From: Muraenolepis orangiensis
Lineage: Eukaryota > Chordata > Actinopteri > Gadiformes > Muraenolepididae
Direction: 5' to 3'
Length of the DNA: 64,000 nucleotides
Assembly (NCBI GenBank): GCA_027704905.1
Contig: CM051018.1
Span: 21,851,114-21,915,113 of the forward strand
Part shown: in pieces, positions 1 through 10,779 of the stretch
Position numbering within the stretch: position 1 is the first letter of the stretch
Layout of the letters: the number at the start of each line of letters is the position of its first letter
The notes under the pieces: generated by a model
Seen by the model: only the letters and a program-made list of their open reading frames with translations
What the model was told of the DNA's origin: nothing
Databases searched by the model: none
Made by a program: the position numbers and the translations under genes

Positions 1-1145
1 TGCAGCACCTAGACAGGAGGGACACCTATGTCAGACTGCTGTTCATTGACTACAGCTCGGCGTTCAACACCATCGTTCCCTCCAAGCTGGTCCTGAAACT
101 GAGGGACCTAGGTCTGGGCACCCCCATCTGTAACTGGATTATGGACTTCCTGACGGGTAGGCCTCAAGTGGTGAAGATTGGGAACAACATCTCATCCACT
201 CTGGTCCTCAACACCGGAGCACCCCAAGGCTGCTGCCTCAGTCCCCGGCTGTACTCGCTGTACACACATGACTGTACTGCCACGCACAGCAATCATCGGA
301 TTATCAAGTTTGCAGACGACACCACAGTCATCGGCCTGATAAGCGAGGGCGACGAAACAGAGTACAGAGATGAGGGAGTCCAGCTGACGCGATGGTGTGA
401 GGACAACAGCCTCGCACTGAATGTCAGCAAGACCAAGGAGCTCATCGTGGACTTCAGGAGCCACCGGGGCACCCACTCCACCATCAGCCTGGACGGGACA
501 CCGGTGGAAGTCGTCAGATGCTTCCGTTTCCTTGGACTACAGATTTCCGATGACCTGCCGGGGACACACAACACGGAGGTCATGCTGAAGAAGGCACACC
601 AGCGCCTCTATGCTCTGCGGTGCCTCAGAAAAAGCGGTATAGGCCAGAGGTGGCTAGTGAACTTCTACTGTCTTCTAGAGAGTGTCCTGTCGAGTGGCGT
701 CACCGTGTGGTACGGCAACACCACTGAACAGGACAAGAAAGCCAGAGGGTCGTGAGGACGGCAGAGAAGATCATCGGATGTGCACTTCCATGTATCGAGG
801 GGATCTTTAGGACCAGATAAGAAGGCCATGTCCATCATAAAGGACTACAACCACCCTGGGCTCCATCTCTTCTCCCCCCTACGGTCTGGTCGCCAGTTGA
901 GCAGCATCCGTACAGCAAGTTCTACGAGGTTTAAGGATAGTTTTTATCACAGGCAGTGACCTACTAAAGTACTGCCACTTTCACTTTCATAACATGTCAT
1001 TAACATTACACTTACACACTTTGCTGGACTTTCTGGACTCATCACAGTTACTGCACTGTACTGCACTGTATTCATGATGCTGCTGCACTACTGGCAGTTT
1101 TATTGCTTTTGAAAGATTTTTGTAAAAAAAACCTAAAAAAACATG
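1..1145 (+). mobile_element. 3' part of a CR1/L2-like non-LTR retrotransposon (LINE)
   Basis: The window opens inside a reverse transcriptase reading frame and continues through a degraded C-terminal region (about 755-960) and an untranslated tail that becomes T- and A-rich near 1100-1145. After the frame breaks at about 735, homologous coding continues in other frames (for example CALPCIEGIF near 779-812). The 5' part lies outside the window. A short fragment of the same family sits at 28479-28640 on the - strand. The assignment to the CR1/L2/Rex group rests on RT motif wording; the exact family is uncertain. Confidence 0.8.
3..755 (+). pseudogene. LINE reverse transcriptase, 5'-truncated by the window edge and frameshifted
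   Basis: Open from base 3 without an in-window start. Motif A appears as FIDYSSAFN (near 45-70), motif B as GAPQGCCLSP (about 216-245) and motif C as KFADDTT (about 306-326), the catalytic FADD box of LINE polymerases. The frame stops at 753-755. The expected continuation is found one frame over immediately afterwards (QRVVRTAEKIIG), so a small deletion near 733-736 broke the gene. A further stop lies near 819. It would copy its own RNA at a nicked target if intact; this copy cannot. Confidence 0.8.
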
Positions 1146-1287
1146 TACATATCATTTAAGTCACTTTGCTGCTCTTTCTTTGTTTATTTTGATGGTGTTG
1201 TTTTTGAGATTTATACTGCGGGAGGGACTGGGGAGTAAGCATGTACTTGTTACAAATGGCCAATCTTGCATCTTGTATTCTAGATAC

Positions 1288-1642
1288 TGTCACGGTTACG
1301 GTGGTTGGCAGGGGGCGTGGCCAAGCCACGTGCGCTGGCGGTGCACACACTCCTGTCAACAAGTGTTACGGTGGTTGACAGGGGGCGTGGCCAAGCCACG
1401 TGCGCTGGCGGCGCACACACACCTGTCAGCTATTACCTTGTCTAATTGCTAATCACCTCACCTGGGGTATATATACTGTGACTATCCTTTACCCCAGTGT
1501 TAGGTCGTTACGTCGTACTGCACGTTGTTCACGTTACGTCGGACATTCTGGACGGACATCGCCGCTGATGTCCCGGAGATCCAGACCCTACCCCGCGTCA
1601 CCCGCCGGTCTCGCGTTACTCTGGTTCATACGAGCTCCCCGG
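1288..1642. other. Unclassified segment upstream of element A, LTR-like, with a 70-bp tandem duplication
   Basis: Begins TGTCACGG and contains two copies of a 70-bp unit (1295-1364 and 1365-1430; core GGGGGCGTGGCCAAGCCACG), then a TATATATA stretch at about 1468-1476 and a CG-rich stretch. Element A is inserted at its right side: CCCGG before 1643 is repeated at 5556-5560. The interrupted sequence therefore resumes at 5561 and runs to roughly 5630. TGTCACGG, the TATA-like box and the CG-rich R-like region resemble a long terminal repeat of another element. No matching second LTR is in the window. Confidence 0.35.
1295..1430. repeat. 70-bp tandem duplication, two copies
   Basis: Unit starts GTTACGGTGGTTG and includes the self-complementary GTGGCCAAGCCAC. 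The two copies differ at only a few positions. Confidence 0.85.
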
Positions 1643-1796
1643 TGTTACATCTGGCACTACACTCAGTGCACGGTATCAATGCGCGATGTGATATATGTGG
1701 TGACCGGATCTTGTTTGATTGTGTGTGTTCATTAAATGGAGTAGACTCAACTCCAACGTTAACTCCCGTCTCATTCTCCATTATTCGAACATATCT
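1643..1796 (+). repeat. 5' LTR of element A
   Basis: Starts TGTTACATC and ends ...AACATATCT; the partner LTR ends ...AACATATCA, the usual TG...CA pattern. Contains ATTAAA near 1733. The 154-bp length is short for gypsy elements but typical of the mag lineage. Confidence 0.92.
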
Positions 1797-1797
1797 T

Positions 1798-1807
1798 TGG
1801 CGACGAG
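1798..1807 (+). other. Primer binding site, tRNA-Ser type
   Basis: TGGCGACGAG is complementary to the 3' end of vertebrate tRNA-Ser(GCT) including CCA. It lies one base after the 5' LTR. Element B has the same layout (TGGCGACTAGG read on the - strand, 7284-7274). Confidence 0.8.
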
Positions 1808-1808
1808 A

Positions 1809-2732
1809 ATGGCTGATTGTTCGATACCACCACCCTCCCCCTTCCTAGCCACGCCGGGCGAGCCACTGATGCCGTGGCCCCGCTGGATTTCCTCGTTCGA
1901 GACTTATATCCTAGCTGCCGGCTTGGAGAGAGTGTCCGCGGAGAGGAAACGTGCACTGCTGCTGCAATCTGCTCTCGAATGTGCAGCTACATTGTCTGCT
2001 TCTTCCAACTCGCTAGCAGCGGACGAGGCAGCGGGCGCGCGTGACTCACTGACGCCTCTCCTCCACGTGAGTGCAGACAGCAGCGGGGGGAGTGTACAAC
2101 TAGCCTCTCAGTCACGTGACCGCCCACACCAGCCGTGTGGGAATTGTGGCTCTCCTGCACAGGACTCAAGAGCTCAGACCTGTCCTGCCCGTGGTAAAAC
2201 CTGCTCCAACTGCGGGAGGCTGAATCACTTCCACAAAGTCTGTAGGTCTGCCCCAGCTAGAGCCTCCCAACCACCTACCACGATCATCCACAATGTCAAC
2301 TCAGGACGAGTGCCATTTAAAACATGTTCATTGATGGTTGGTGATGTCACTCTGCCCCTCCTCCTAGACACGGGTGCTACGGTGTCCCTCCTGAACTGGG
2401 TGACTTATAAACAGTTCTTCTCCCACGAGCCACTGGGCCCGCCCACCACCACGCTGCGTGGCTATGCTAACTCCAAGATTAACATTGTGGGCTCCCTACA
2501 GCTTCCCGTGAAATACGGAGAGAAGACACTGCCAGTCTTCAGGTTCAATATTGCACGCCACGGGACCAACCTCCTAGGCCTCGACCTCTTCAACAGCCTC
2601 GGTTTCACTCTATTAGACACCTCTGGCTCTGAGATCCACCTGGGCTGTTTTCGCCCACCAGCCCCTGGTAGACCCGCAGGTGAGACCTGTCATTCAGCCC
2701 CTCCGCCGCTCCCCACTGGCCCTCCACGATGA
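1809..2732 (+). pseudogene. gag-protease region of element A
   Basis: Starts at the ATG two bases after the primer site and runs 307 codons. Two Cys-rich knuckles lie at about residues 110-145. The second, CSNCGRLNHFHKVC, fits C-X2-C-X4-H-X4-C (nucleocapsid RNA binding). The aspartic protease box LLLDTGA is near residue 187 (2358-2378). Compared with element B, where gag, protease and RT share one frame, about 45 bases are missing and the frame shifts near 2640-2660. The last ~25 residues are therefore out of frame and RT is cut off from gag. Confidence 0.85.
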
Positions 2733-3720
2733 CATCTCCTCTGAGCTACAGAGCATGCTCGATGGCGACATCATTGAGCAGGTGAATGCGTCGCCCTGGA
2801 TCTCCAACATCGTGGTGGCCAAGAAGAAGTCTGGGGGGCTGCGACTCTGCGTGGACTTGAGAGCAGTAAACAAGGCCATCTTTCCCGACAAATACCCCTT
2901 GCCAACGTCAGAGGAGCTCACCGCCCAGTTCTACGGGTCCACTGTGTTCTCCAAGCTGGACCTCCCCCAGGGCTACCTCCAGGTGCCACTACACCCCGAG
3001 AGCCGCAACCTCACTGCGTTTATCACCCACAAAGGGGTCTTCCGTTACAAACGCATGGCTTTTGGTCTAAGCTCTGCCCCCAGCTGCTTCCAAAAGATCA
3101 TGGCCTCCATCTTCGCTGGCATCCCGGGTGTGGCCATCTACCTTGACGACATCGTGGTTCACGGGGCCACCGTCGAGAGCCACGATGAGCGCCTCCACAG
3201 CGTGTATGGTGCACTGGCCAAGCACCACCTCACACTCAGCGGTGAGAAGTGTGTCTTCGCCGCCCCAGCCGTTGAGTTCGTGGGGTTCCGCCTCTCGGCT
3301 GACGGCATGTACCCACTCTACTCAAACACGGAGGCCATCCACCGCGTCCCGGAGCCCACCTCAGCTGCTCAGTTAGCCTCCTTCCTGGGCATGACGGCGT
3401 TCTACCTCCGCTTCCTGCCACAGTACTCGGCTATGACCACCCCACTGCGCCACCTGCTGAAACAGGGCGAGCCCTGGCTCTGGACGCCTGCCTGCTCGAA
3501 CGCCGTGCGCCTCCTGAAGGCCCAGCTCACCTCACCACCGGTCCTAGCGTACTTCGACCTGGCCAGCCCCACCCTCGTCACATGCGAGGCCTCCGCCACG
3601 GCCATTGGTGCGGTGATAGGTGCCAGCTGCAAAAGGGGGTCGAGAGGCCGATCGCCTTCGCCTCACGGGCTCTCAGCCCCACAGAACAGAGGTACTCGGT
3701 GGGGGAGCGGGAAGCCCTAG
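2680..3720 (+). pseudogene. Reverse transcriptase region of element A
   Basis: Frame +1 relative to gag, entered without a proper start. Shows the gypsy RT series: PVIQPL leader, SGGLRLCVDLRAVN, FSKLDLPQGY (motif A), AFGLSSAPSCFQ (motif B) and the catalytic YLDD at 3139-3150 (motif C), then the thumb/connection (FLGMTAFYLRF). Homology ends near 3630, after which a frameshift moves RNase H into another frame; the remaining codons to 3720 are meaningless. The catalytic residues are intact but the polyprotein is interrupted. Confidence 0.88.
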
Positions 3721-5380
3721 CGTGCCTCTGGGCATGTGAACGCTGGCACATGTACCTCTATGGACGCTCATTCACATTGGGGACAGACCACCAGTCCCTC
3801 ACCACCTCCTGGCCACTTCAGGCACCGGCCACAGACCACTCCGTCTCCACCGTTGGGCCGACCGCCTGCAGCAGTACAACTTCCGCCTACAGTTCACGCC
3901 AGGCCGGGACAACGTGGTGGCTGACCTGCTGTCACGCTCAATCCCCAACTCGCCCTCAGAACCACCTTCGACCCCTGAACGAGACCAGGCCGAGCACGAC
4001 CTCGTCCAGCTCCTCCACACACCTCTTCAGGAGACAGTGTCGCTGAAGGAGCTCCAGGACGTCTCAGCTGACGACCCCACCCTCACTACACTCTCGGCCT
4101 ACATCAGACAGGGCTGGCCGACGAGGGTAGCTGATGAGCTGCATCCCTACTTCAGGGTCAGGGACGAACTGTCCTGCTGGAACAACACCTGCATCGCTCA
4201 CGGGCTCTGCACGGTGGTCCCGAGTGCCCTTCGGGCGCGTATCCTGACTACGGCGCACTTGGGCATAGTCAGGCTCAAGCAGCGGTGCCGTGATTTGGTG
4301 TGGTGGCCAGGCATCGACAGGGAAATCGAGACCCTGGTTAAGGACTGCACTGCTTGCCTTCTTAGTGGCAAGACCAGGGCCCCAGCCCCACCCCCACCCA
4401 TGCAGCCGTTGGACTGGCCGTCCCAACCCTGGGAGCACCTGCAACTCGACATCTGCGGCGAGCTGCACGGGGTACTGCATCACCAGCGTTTCCTCGTTGT
4501 GATCTACGACCTGGACTCTAAGTGGCCGGAGGTAATACCCTGTGGGCTCGGTCACAGCCAAGGTGTTGGTTGACATTCTTGACTCCCTGTTCGCGCGTTG
4601 GGGCCTGCCCAAGAGGATCACAACCGACAATGGTCCCCAAATGGTCTCCCACGAACTGTCCTCTTATCTGGAGGGGAAAGGGATCTGCCACATTCGCACA
4701 GTGTTCTACAACCCAGCGGCAAACGGGGGGGTGGAACAGCTGAATCACTAAAAAATGGCATCAGGGCCCACCTGGCACATGGGTACACGCTCATCAACAG
4801 CCTCCTCCAGACGCTGCTGCATTACCGGGCCACCCGACACGCCACCACAGGAGTCTCCCCAGCCTCCCTCATGCTGGGGCGGGAGCTTCAGCTGCCTCTG
4901 GATAGGCTCCGCCCAACACCGGCTCAGGCCCCAGCCCATCCGTTTCAAGCCACAGTCGCCACACGCCAGCGTCTGATGAAGAACCGTTTCGACAGGCCCC
5001 GACGTGCTAGGCCACCTGCCATGGCTGCCTTGGACTGGGTCAGGATCCGACGACCTCACCGTGACAACAAGCTCCAGTCATTTTGGTCAGACCCTGTCCA
5101 GGTCAGCCAACAGCTTGGCCCGGCTTCGTTCAGGCTCGCTGATGGCACGCGCTGGCATGCTAGCCGCCTGCGTAAGGTGCACGCCCCCGCCGGCCCAGTG
5201 CCTGCTGCTTCAGCTCTGCCGGCCGCACGGTTCGATGCCGCACCAGCCCCAGCCCCTCTAGCCCAGCCGGACGTCGTGGGGCCACCGGCAGTGGTCGTGG
5301 TTGCACCTGAGCCCCGCCCAGTTCGGGCACGCAGCAGGCCGGAGCACCTGCGTGATTTTGTAACTGACTATAACCCGTAG
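3633..5380 (+). pseudogene. RNase H and integrase region of element A, split by frameshifts
   Basis: RNase H begins near 3633 (PIAFASRAL, GEREALACLWACERW, TDHQSL). It changes frame near 3808 and continues (NFRLQFTPGRDNVVADLLS). Integrase follows with an N-terminal zinc-binding region (AHLGIV..., C-x2-C near 4350) and the catalytic core (WEHLQLDICGE; TTDNGPQ near 4621; GGVEQLN near 4729). Further frame changes occur near 4545 and 4740. The C-terminal part (SFRLADG, WHASRLRKVH) ends at a stop at 5378-5380. I see no chromodomain, in keeping with the mag lineage. Confidence 0.83.
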
Positions 5381-5387
5381 GTTCCGT

Positions 5388-5401
5388 GAGGGGGGGGGAA
5401 A
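5388..5401 (+). other. Polypurine tract of element A
   Basis: A pure G/A run directly before the 3' LTR, eight bases after the integrase stop codon. Expected primer for plus-strand synthesis. Confidence 0.85.
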
Positions 5402-5555
5402 TGTTACATCTGGCACTACACTCAGTGCACGGTATCAATGCACGATGTGATATATGTGGTGATCGGATCTTGTTTGATTGTGTGTGTTCATTAAATGGAG
5501 TAGACTCAACTCCAACGTTAACTCCTGTCTCATTCTCCATTATTCCAACATATCA
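5402..5555 (+). repeat. 3' LTR of element A
   Basis: Same 154-bp length as the 5' LTR, with five substitutions by eye; ends ATATCA and is followed by the target duplication CCCGG (5556-5560). Confidence 0.92.
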
Positions 5556-5655
5556 CCCGGTAATTATAATTACTTGTCTGATACCTGTCGCTATTCCGAC
5601 CTCCCGGTATCGAGACTTCTGGCTCGTCCCGTAGAATTGGTGAGAATTGGTGCGG

Positions 5656-7100
5656 CTAGCTCCTCCACTGTGGGCAGCGGATGCATGGGCGCAGGTCCCC
5701 TGACTTTTTATTCACCACCAAGTTTGAACGCCACGGGGAAGCATCAATGCGCTTGATGATGCCTGCGTCCAAGAGTTTTTGCAGCTCGGCGGTGATGTCG
5801 TCGCGCAGGGCGAGAGGCAGGCGGTGTATGGGCTGAATTACCGGATGTACCCCAGGCTTGAGGAGGGGCTGGTGGTCAAAGGCGGTGAGGCAGCCCAAAC
5901 CACTGAACAGAGCAGGCCAGTGCTGTTGCCACGGCGAGCCAACAGACAAGATGGCGGCCCCAGAATTGTCCACCAGGGTGAAACCCAGCTCACAAAACAA
6001 ATCAAAACCCATGAGGTTGGCCCCCTGGCGAGACACTTGAAAGGTGAATGCAGGGAGAGCCTTAGTCCCGTAACGCACAGCAAAGGTGATCGTGCCCGCC
6101 ATTCCTATTTTAGAGTGTCCATACCCGTACAGATCCTCGGTGTTGGCGGTGAGTGTTCGGAGCGGAAAGAGCCGCCGGACCATGGAAACATTCAGGAGCG
6201 ACTTGGAGGCCCTCGTATCCAGCAGCAGTGGGAGGCAGACCCCATCCAGCTCCACCATGCAGCACTTTAGCGGTCGTCGGTGTGTGTGGCCCAGGCGTAC
6301 GTGGAGGTGGGCGGTTGAGGGAACAGAGCGACAGACCCGTGCAAAATGGTTCTGCCTGCCACAGCATTGACACCTCTGTCCCTTGGTAGGGCAGTTTGGA
6401 GCTTGACTGTGGTGCGATGATGAGCCACAATTACCACAGGCCCGGCGTGCTGCCGTACCCTGGCGTGCTGCAAAGTTCACATCCAAGTAGTCCTCACGGA
6501 AAACCTTCCCGGGAGGCTCCATGGGTAGCGCCACCGTTTGAGTTAGTAGCATGGGTCTGGGGGGAAAACAACTGGAGGAGGGAGCTAGCTGTGATGCTAA
6601 GGCTGCTGCTGACTCGAGCTGGAAAGCTATATCCACTGCTCTTGCTAAAGTTAGCTCGTCTGTCATCATTAGCAACTTTTCTCTGAGCTTCGGGCTATTA
6701 GTGTGCTCAGCCAGCTGATCCCGTATCAGTTCCAGCACCCCGAATTTACAGAGGCTGGCTAGTCCCCTCAGATCAGCCACGTAATGGTGGATGGACTCAC
6801 CCGCCTGTTGCCGACGTTTCCGAAAAACGATCCGCCGGAGGATAACATTTTGTGGAGCAGCAAAGTGTCCAGTGAGCAGTGTAACACAGTCACTATGTGT
6901 ATCAGCGTGTGTATCAGCAGGGCTTTCTTCCGTTCATCGTTAGCATCAGCTAGCCCCGCGGCTACTATGGACGTTTCGAAGGACTCAAGCCAGCGAACCC
7001 ACGGGATGGGCGGTTGGCCCGGCAGTGCGAGGAACGGGGAGAGGTGAGTGTAGAGGAGCGGGGAGAGAGGTGAGAGTAGAGGAGCGGGGAGAGAGGTGAG
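5656..7100 (-). pseudogene. gag-protease-RT fragment of element B
   Basis: The longest open part is 6780-5656, but homology to gag extends upstream to about 7060 in a shifted frame (FLALPGQPPIPWVRW, then GESIHHYVADLRG in frame). The second knuckle CQCCGRQNHFARVC fits C-X2-C-X4-H-X4-C. The protease active site reads DTRA instead of DTGA, which should abolish activity. RT starts (PVIQP, SPWRSNLVV, KKSGDLRPC) and then loses about 45 bases near 5685. Clearly inactive. Confidence 0.83.
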
Positions 7101-7265
7101 AGGAGAGGAGCGGGGGGAGAGGTGAGAGGAGAGGAGCGGGGAGAGAGGTGAGAGGAGAGGAACGGGGAGAGAGGTCAGAGGAGAGGAGCGGGGAGAGAGG
7201 TCAGAGGAGAGGAGCGGGGGGAGAGGTGAGAGGAGAGGAGCGGGGAGAGAGGTCAGAGGAGAGGA
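7021..7265. repeat. Purine-rich minisatellite, unit GAGGAGCGGGGAGAGAGGTGA-like
   Basis: About ten imperfect copies of a 25-27 bp unit inside the gag start of element B. Confidence 0.85.
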
Positions 7266-7285
7266 TCCATGATCCTAGTCGCCAA

Positions 7286-7567
7286 TGTTGTGTTTAATCA
7301 GACTATGGACTACGACTTTTAGGTTGACCGTTTATTGTACACACTGCCACGGCGTCAACAACAACAACAACAACAACTGTGTCCGGTTCACACACCCCAC
7401 TCCCGGTCACACCGGATGTAACGAATACATAACAGACACAACCCCTCTGGTCACTGTGACGACATATTCTAGATACAGCCTCTCTGGTTGCTGTGACGAC
7501 ATCTTCTAGATACAGCCCCTCTGGTAACCGTGGCAACATGTCAGCCCCTCTGGTTATCGTGACAACA
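7286..7567 (-). repeat. LTR of element B
   Basis: On the - strand it begins TGTTGTCACG and ends AAACACAACA, an inverted TGTTGT/ACAACA pair. An AATAAA signal lies at 7336-7331. Internal copies of a CCAGAGGGGCTG-type motif are repeated about four times. No second LTR is present. Confidence 0.75.
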
Positions 7568-7702
7568 GGATAGCTAGGAGTTCCCACGCTGGACATCGTC
7601 GTTCCCAGGGTTAAATTTAGCCTCTGGAATGTTTTCCCATGATGCTCTGGGGCAAATGTGGGCTAAATGGTCATGACTAAAATAACTCACCTGTTTCCGC
7701 TG

Positions 7703-8065
7703 AAACTCTCTCTCTCTGTCTGTCTCTCTCTCTGTCTGTCTCGCTCTCTGTCTGTCTGTCTCTGTCTCTCTCTCTCTATCTCTCACTCTCTCTCCCCTTC
7801 TCTCTGTCTCAAACAGAAGGGGTCAGAGAGGGAGAGAGAGAGAACAATTGAGTGTGAGAGAGACACACAGAGTAGAGAGTGAGAGAGCGGTGGACATAAC
7901 AGCCAGTCACCTGACCTACCTGGCTGCCTCTGAGCCAATCACAGCCTGAGACCTGAGTCATGCTGAGTCGCTACGGCAACAAAGAGCTGACTCAGGAGAC
8001 AGAGAACCACCGCCAGGCCGTGTGTGTGGTGTGTGTGGTGTGTGTGTGTGTGTGTGGGTGTGTGT

Positions 8066-8098
<33 letters not shown>
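7703..8098. repeat. (CT)n/(GA)n stretch and (GT)n stretch
   Basis: 7703-7805 is CT-rich and 7820-7885 GA-rich, potentially able to pair with each other. 8018-8098 is (GT)n with GGT interruptions. No gene is seen between 7570 and 8375; 8150-8330 is GGAG/GCAG-rich degenerate repeat. Confidence 0.85.
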
Positions 8099-8100
<2 letters not shown>

Positions 8101-8375
8101 CAGAGCATTAATGCATCATATTGCTCTTTCACTAAACCCTCGAGAAGATGAGAAAGAGCAGCTAGTGTAGGAGGAGATAGTGGAGGACCAGGAGGAGACG
8201 GATAGCTAGTGCAGAAGCAGGAGGAGTGGAGCAGCTGGTGGAGAAGCAGATAGTGGAGTAGCAGGAGGAAAGAAGCATATAGTGAAGCATCGGGGCAGCT
8301 CGTGGAGAAGCAGATACTGTTGAGCATCATGGAGGCAGCAATGACTGTTTGTGAGGCCTACTCAACTTCATGCTA

Positions 8376-9260
8376 GTAGAGACTAGCATGTAGTTCCTCT
8401 AACAGCCTATAGGTGGTTCACTGTAGAGACTAGCATGTAGTTCCTCTAACAGCCTATAGGTGGTTCACTGTAGAGACTAGCATGTAGTTCCTCTAACGGC
8501 CTCTAGGTGGTTCACTGTAGAGACTAGCATGTAGTTCCTCTAACGGCCTCTAGGTGGTTCACTGTAGAGACTAGCGTGTAGTTCCTCTAACAGCCTATAG
8601 GTGCTTCACTGTAGAGACTAGCATGTAGTTCCTCTAACGGCCTATAGGTGGTTCACTGTAGAGACTAGCATGTAGTTCCTCTAAAGGCCTATAGGTGGTT
8701 CACTGTAGAGACTAGCATGTAGTTCCTCTAACGGCCTCTAGGTGGTTCACGGTAGAGACTAGCATGTAGTTCCTCTAACGGCCTATAGGTGGTTCACTGT
8801 AGAGACTAGCATGTAGTTCCTCTAACAGCCTATAGGTGGTTCACTGTAGAGACTAGCATGTAGTTCCTCTAACGGCCTCTAGGTGGTTCACTGTAGAGAC
8901 TAGCATGTAGTTCCTTTAACGGTCTATAGGTGGTTCACTGTAGAGACTAGCATGTAGTTCCTCTAACAGCCTATAGGTGGTTCACTGTAGAGACTAGCAT
9001 GTAGTTCCTCTAACGGCCTCTAGGTGGTTCACTGTAGACTAGCATGTAGTTCCTCTAACAGCCTATAGGTGGTTCACTGTAGAGACTAGCGTGTAGTTCC
9101 TCTAACGGCCTATAGGTGATTCACTGTAGAGACTAGCATGTAGTTCCTCTAACAGCCTATAGGTGGTTCACTGTGGAGACTAGCATGTAGTTCCTCTAGC
9201 AGCCTATAGGTGGTTCACTGTAGAGACTAGCATGTAGTTCCTCTAACGGCCTATAGGTGG
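8376..9260. repeat. 47-bp minisatellite, about 19 copies
   Basis: Unit begins GTAGAGACTAGCATGTAGTT and continues with a CTCTAAC(A/G)GCCT(A/C)TAGG segment. Copies differ by a few substitutions (ACGG/ACAG, TATAGG/TCTAGG). Fewer than three copies of the same unit appear on the opposite strand at 32340-32466. Confidence 0.95.
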
Positions 9261-9655
9261 CTAGCGGTGGTCGAATGAAGTGAAAGTCCCAGTCCCCATT
9301 CTAAGTCAGTAGAAATAAAATGTGATTTCATTCTCGTAAAACCAAGCCGATACATGTTGTCTTCGTTCGGTTAGGATCTCAGGGGCTAGTTCATCTCAAT
9401 AGGATTTAGTGTATGTATACATTGTCCAGTTTGAAAGGGATATCTCAAACCTATAAATTGTATCTATACTATTCATATCACTTTTAAATGTAATGTATTC
9501 AAAAGTTATTAAGGATTGGATAATAATGAGTTTTGGGCCAGTCATTGTGCCTAACCTTGGCATGGTCCCCGTTTCGCTCAATCAATCGAACTCAGGCTTC
9601 ACAACATAACGGTTGTGTGTGTAAAACCACTGTGTGACGTCACGGACACCACTCT
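9260..9655. mobile_element. Dispersed repeat unit flanking the 47-bp minisatellite, non-autonomous, class unknown
   Basis: Sequence from GCTAGCGGTGG to about GACGTCACGGACACC recurs in inverted orientation at 32045-32345, again attached to the 47-bp repeat. A two-copy, boundary-sharing pattern indicates a mobile element carrying its own tandem array. No coding capacity seen. Confidence 0.65.
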
Positions 9656-9917
9656 CACCCATGGTTCGAACACGCGTCCTAAGCCTATGACGTGGTCCAC
9701 ACATCTCTCCAAAGGACGTTCTGTACGTCTGAAGCCTCTTCGGTGGCTGGTTTAAGCTGCTTCTTCTCTATAGCGCCCTATATTGGAACAGAGCATCCCT
9801 CACCGAACCACTCTGCTACCAGACACCCAGCACGGTGGGAGACGGAGGGCATGCCGGGTAAACGATGGCTGTCTATTATTATTGTGGATAAATGTTGACT
9901 TTCAGGCTGGAGAGCTG

Positions 9918-10005
<88 letters not shown>

Positions 10006-10085
10006 TATTAACACACACACACACACACACTTTATTAACGCGCACACACACACACACATACTGTATTAACGCGCACACACACACA

Positions 10086-10156
<71 letters not shown>

Positions 10157-10346
10157 TATTAACACACACACACACACACACACACACTTATAACGCGCAC
10201 ACACACACACACATACTGTATTAACGCACACACACACACACACACACATACATACTGTATTAACGCATGCACACACGCATACATACTGTATTAACGCATG
10301 CACACACGCATACATACTGTATTAACGCATGCACACACGCACACAT
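9918..10346. repeat. Compound (AC)n array with TGTATTAACGC interruptions
   Basis: Blocks of (AC)n separated at least seven times by CTGTATTAACGC-like spacers. The last few units are 32-bp repeats (ACGCATGCACACACGCATAC). Confidence 0.95.
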
Positions 10347-10420
10347 TCACTCTCTCTATATGAATCCTCTTAGCTATCAGCGTGGCAGCTTAAACGACAG
10401 AGGGGGAGATAAAAACGCAA

Positions 10421-10429
10421 GAGAGAGAG

Positions 10430-10520
<91 letters not shown>
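10421..10520. repeat. (GA)n microsatellite
   Basis: About 50 GA units with one ACAG interruption near the left end. Confidence 0.97.
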
Positions 10521-10522
<2 letters not shown>

Positions 10523-10779
10523 ATAGTACAATAGTGACGTGGCGACATAATGTCGCGATATACTGTATGTAATGCAACGTCCCTCCGACCAGCATATTTC
10601 ATATTCAGCCCCGTGATTTATAGTAAATGTCTCTGTCGCTCCTCAAGTGTGTATATTTAGAACCTAGTAAATATATACTGCTATAGGTCTTTTTGATGTT
10701 ATATATATATCTATGTATTAAATATATAAATATATATATTATATGTAGTAAAGATATCTATAGAGATGTAGAAGTCCCA

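Larger units (their letters stand above)
1643..5555 (+). mobile_element. Element A: Ty3/gypsy LTR retrotransposon of mag-like type, complete in structure, coding frames broken
   Basis: Two 154-bp LTRs (1643-1796, 5402-5555), both starting TGTTACATC. They are flanked by a 5-bp target duplication CCCGG (1638-1642 and 5556-5560). One base after the 5' LTR lies a primer site complementary to tRNA-Ser; the gag start codon follows at 1809. Order inside is gag zinc knuckles, protease, reverse transcriptase, RNase H, integrase, then a purine tract, which is the Ty3/gypsy (Metaviridae) order. I count five differences between the LTRs (about 3%), so the insertion is not recent. At least five frameshifts interrupt the coding region, so this copy is not autonomous. 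Confidence 0.93.
5630..7567 (-). mobile_element. Element B: truncated mag-like Ty3/gypsy retrotransposon
   Basis: Read on the - strand: an LTR (7567-7286), one spacer base, a tRNA-Ser-type primer site (7284-7274), an ATG at 7270, gag, protease and the start of RT. Homology to RT is lost near 5630, so most of pol and the second LTR are missing. A purine-rich minisatellite (7021-7265) has expanded inside the start of gag. Proteins are clearly related to element A but diverged, and the LTR is different, so these are two families. Confidence 0.85.

Noticed and set aside
5160..5540. Open frame on the - strand across the end of element A
   Set aside because: Shadow of the integrase C-terminus and LTR; no independent signal.
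8376..9260. CRISPR-like regular repeats
   Set aside because: Units are contiguous 47-bp tandem copies without unique spacers, in a vertebrate intron-rich context.
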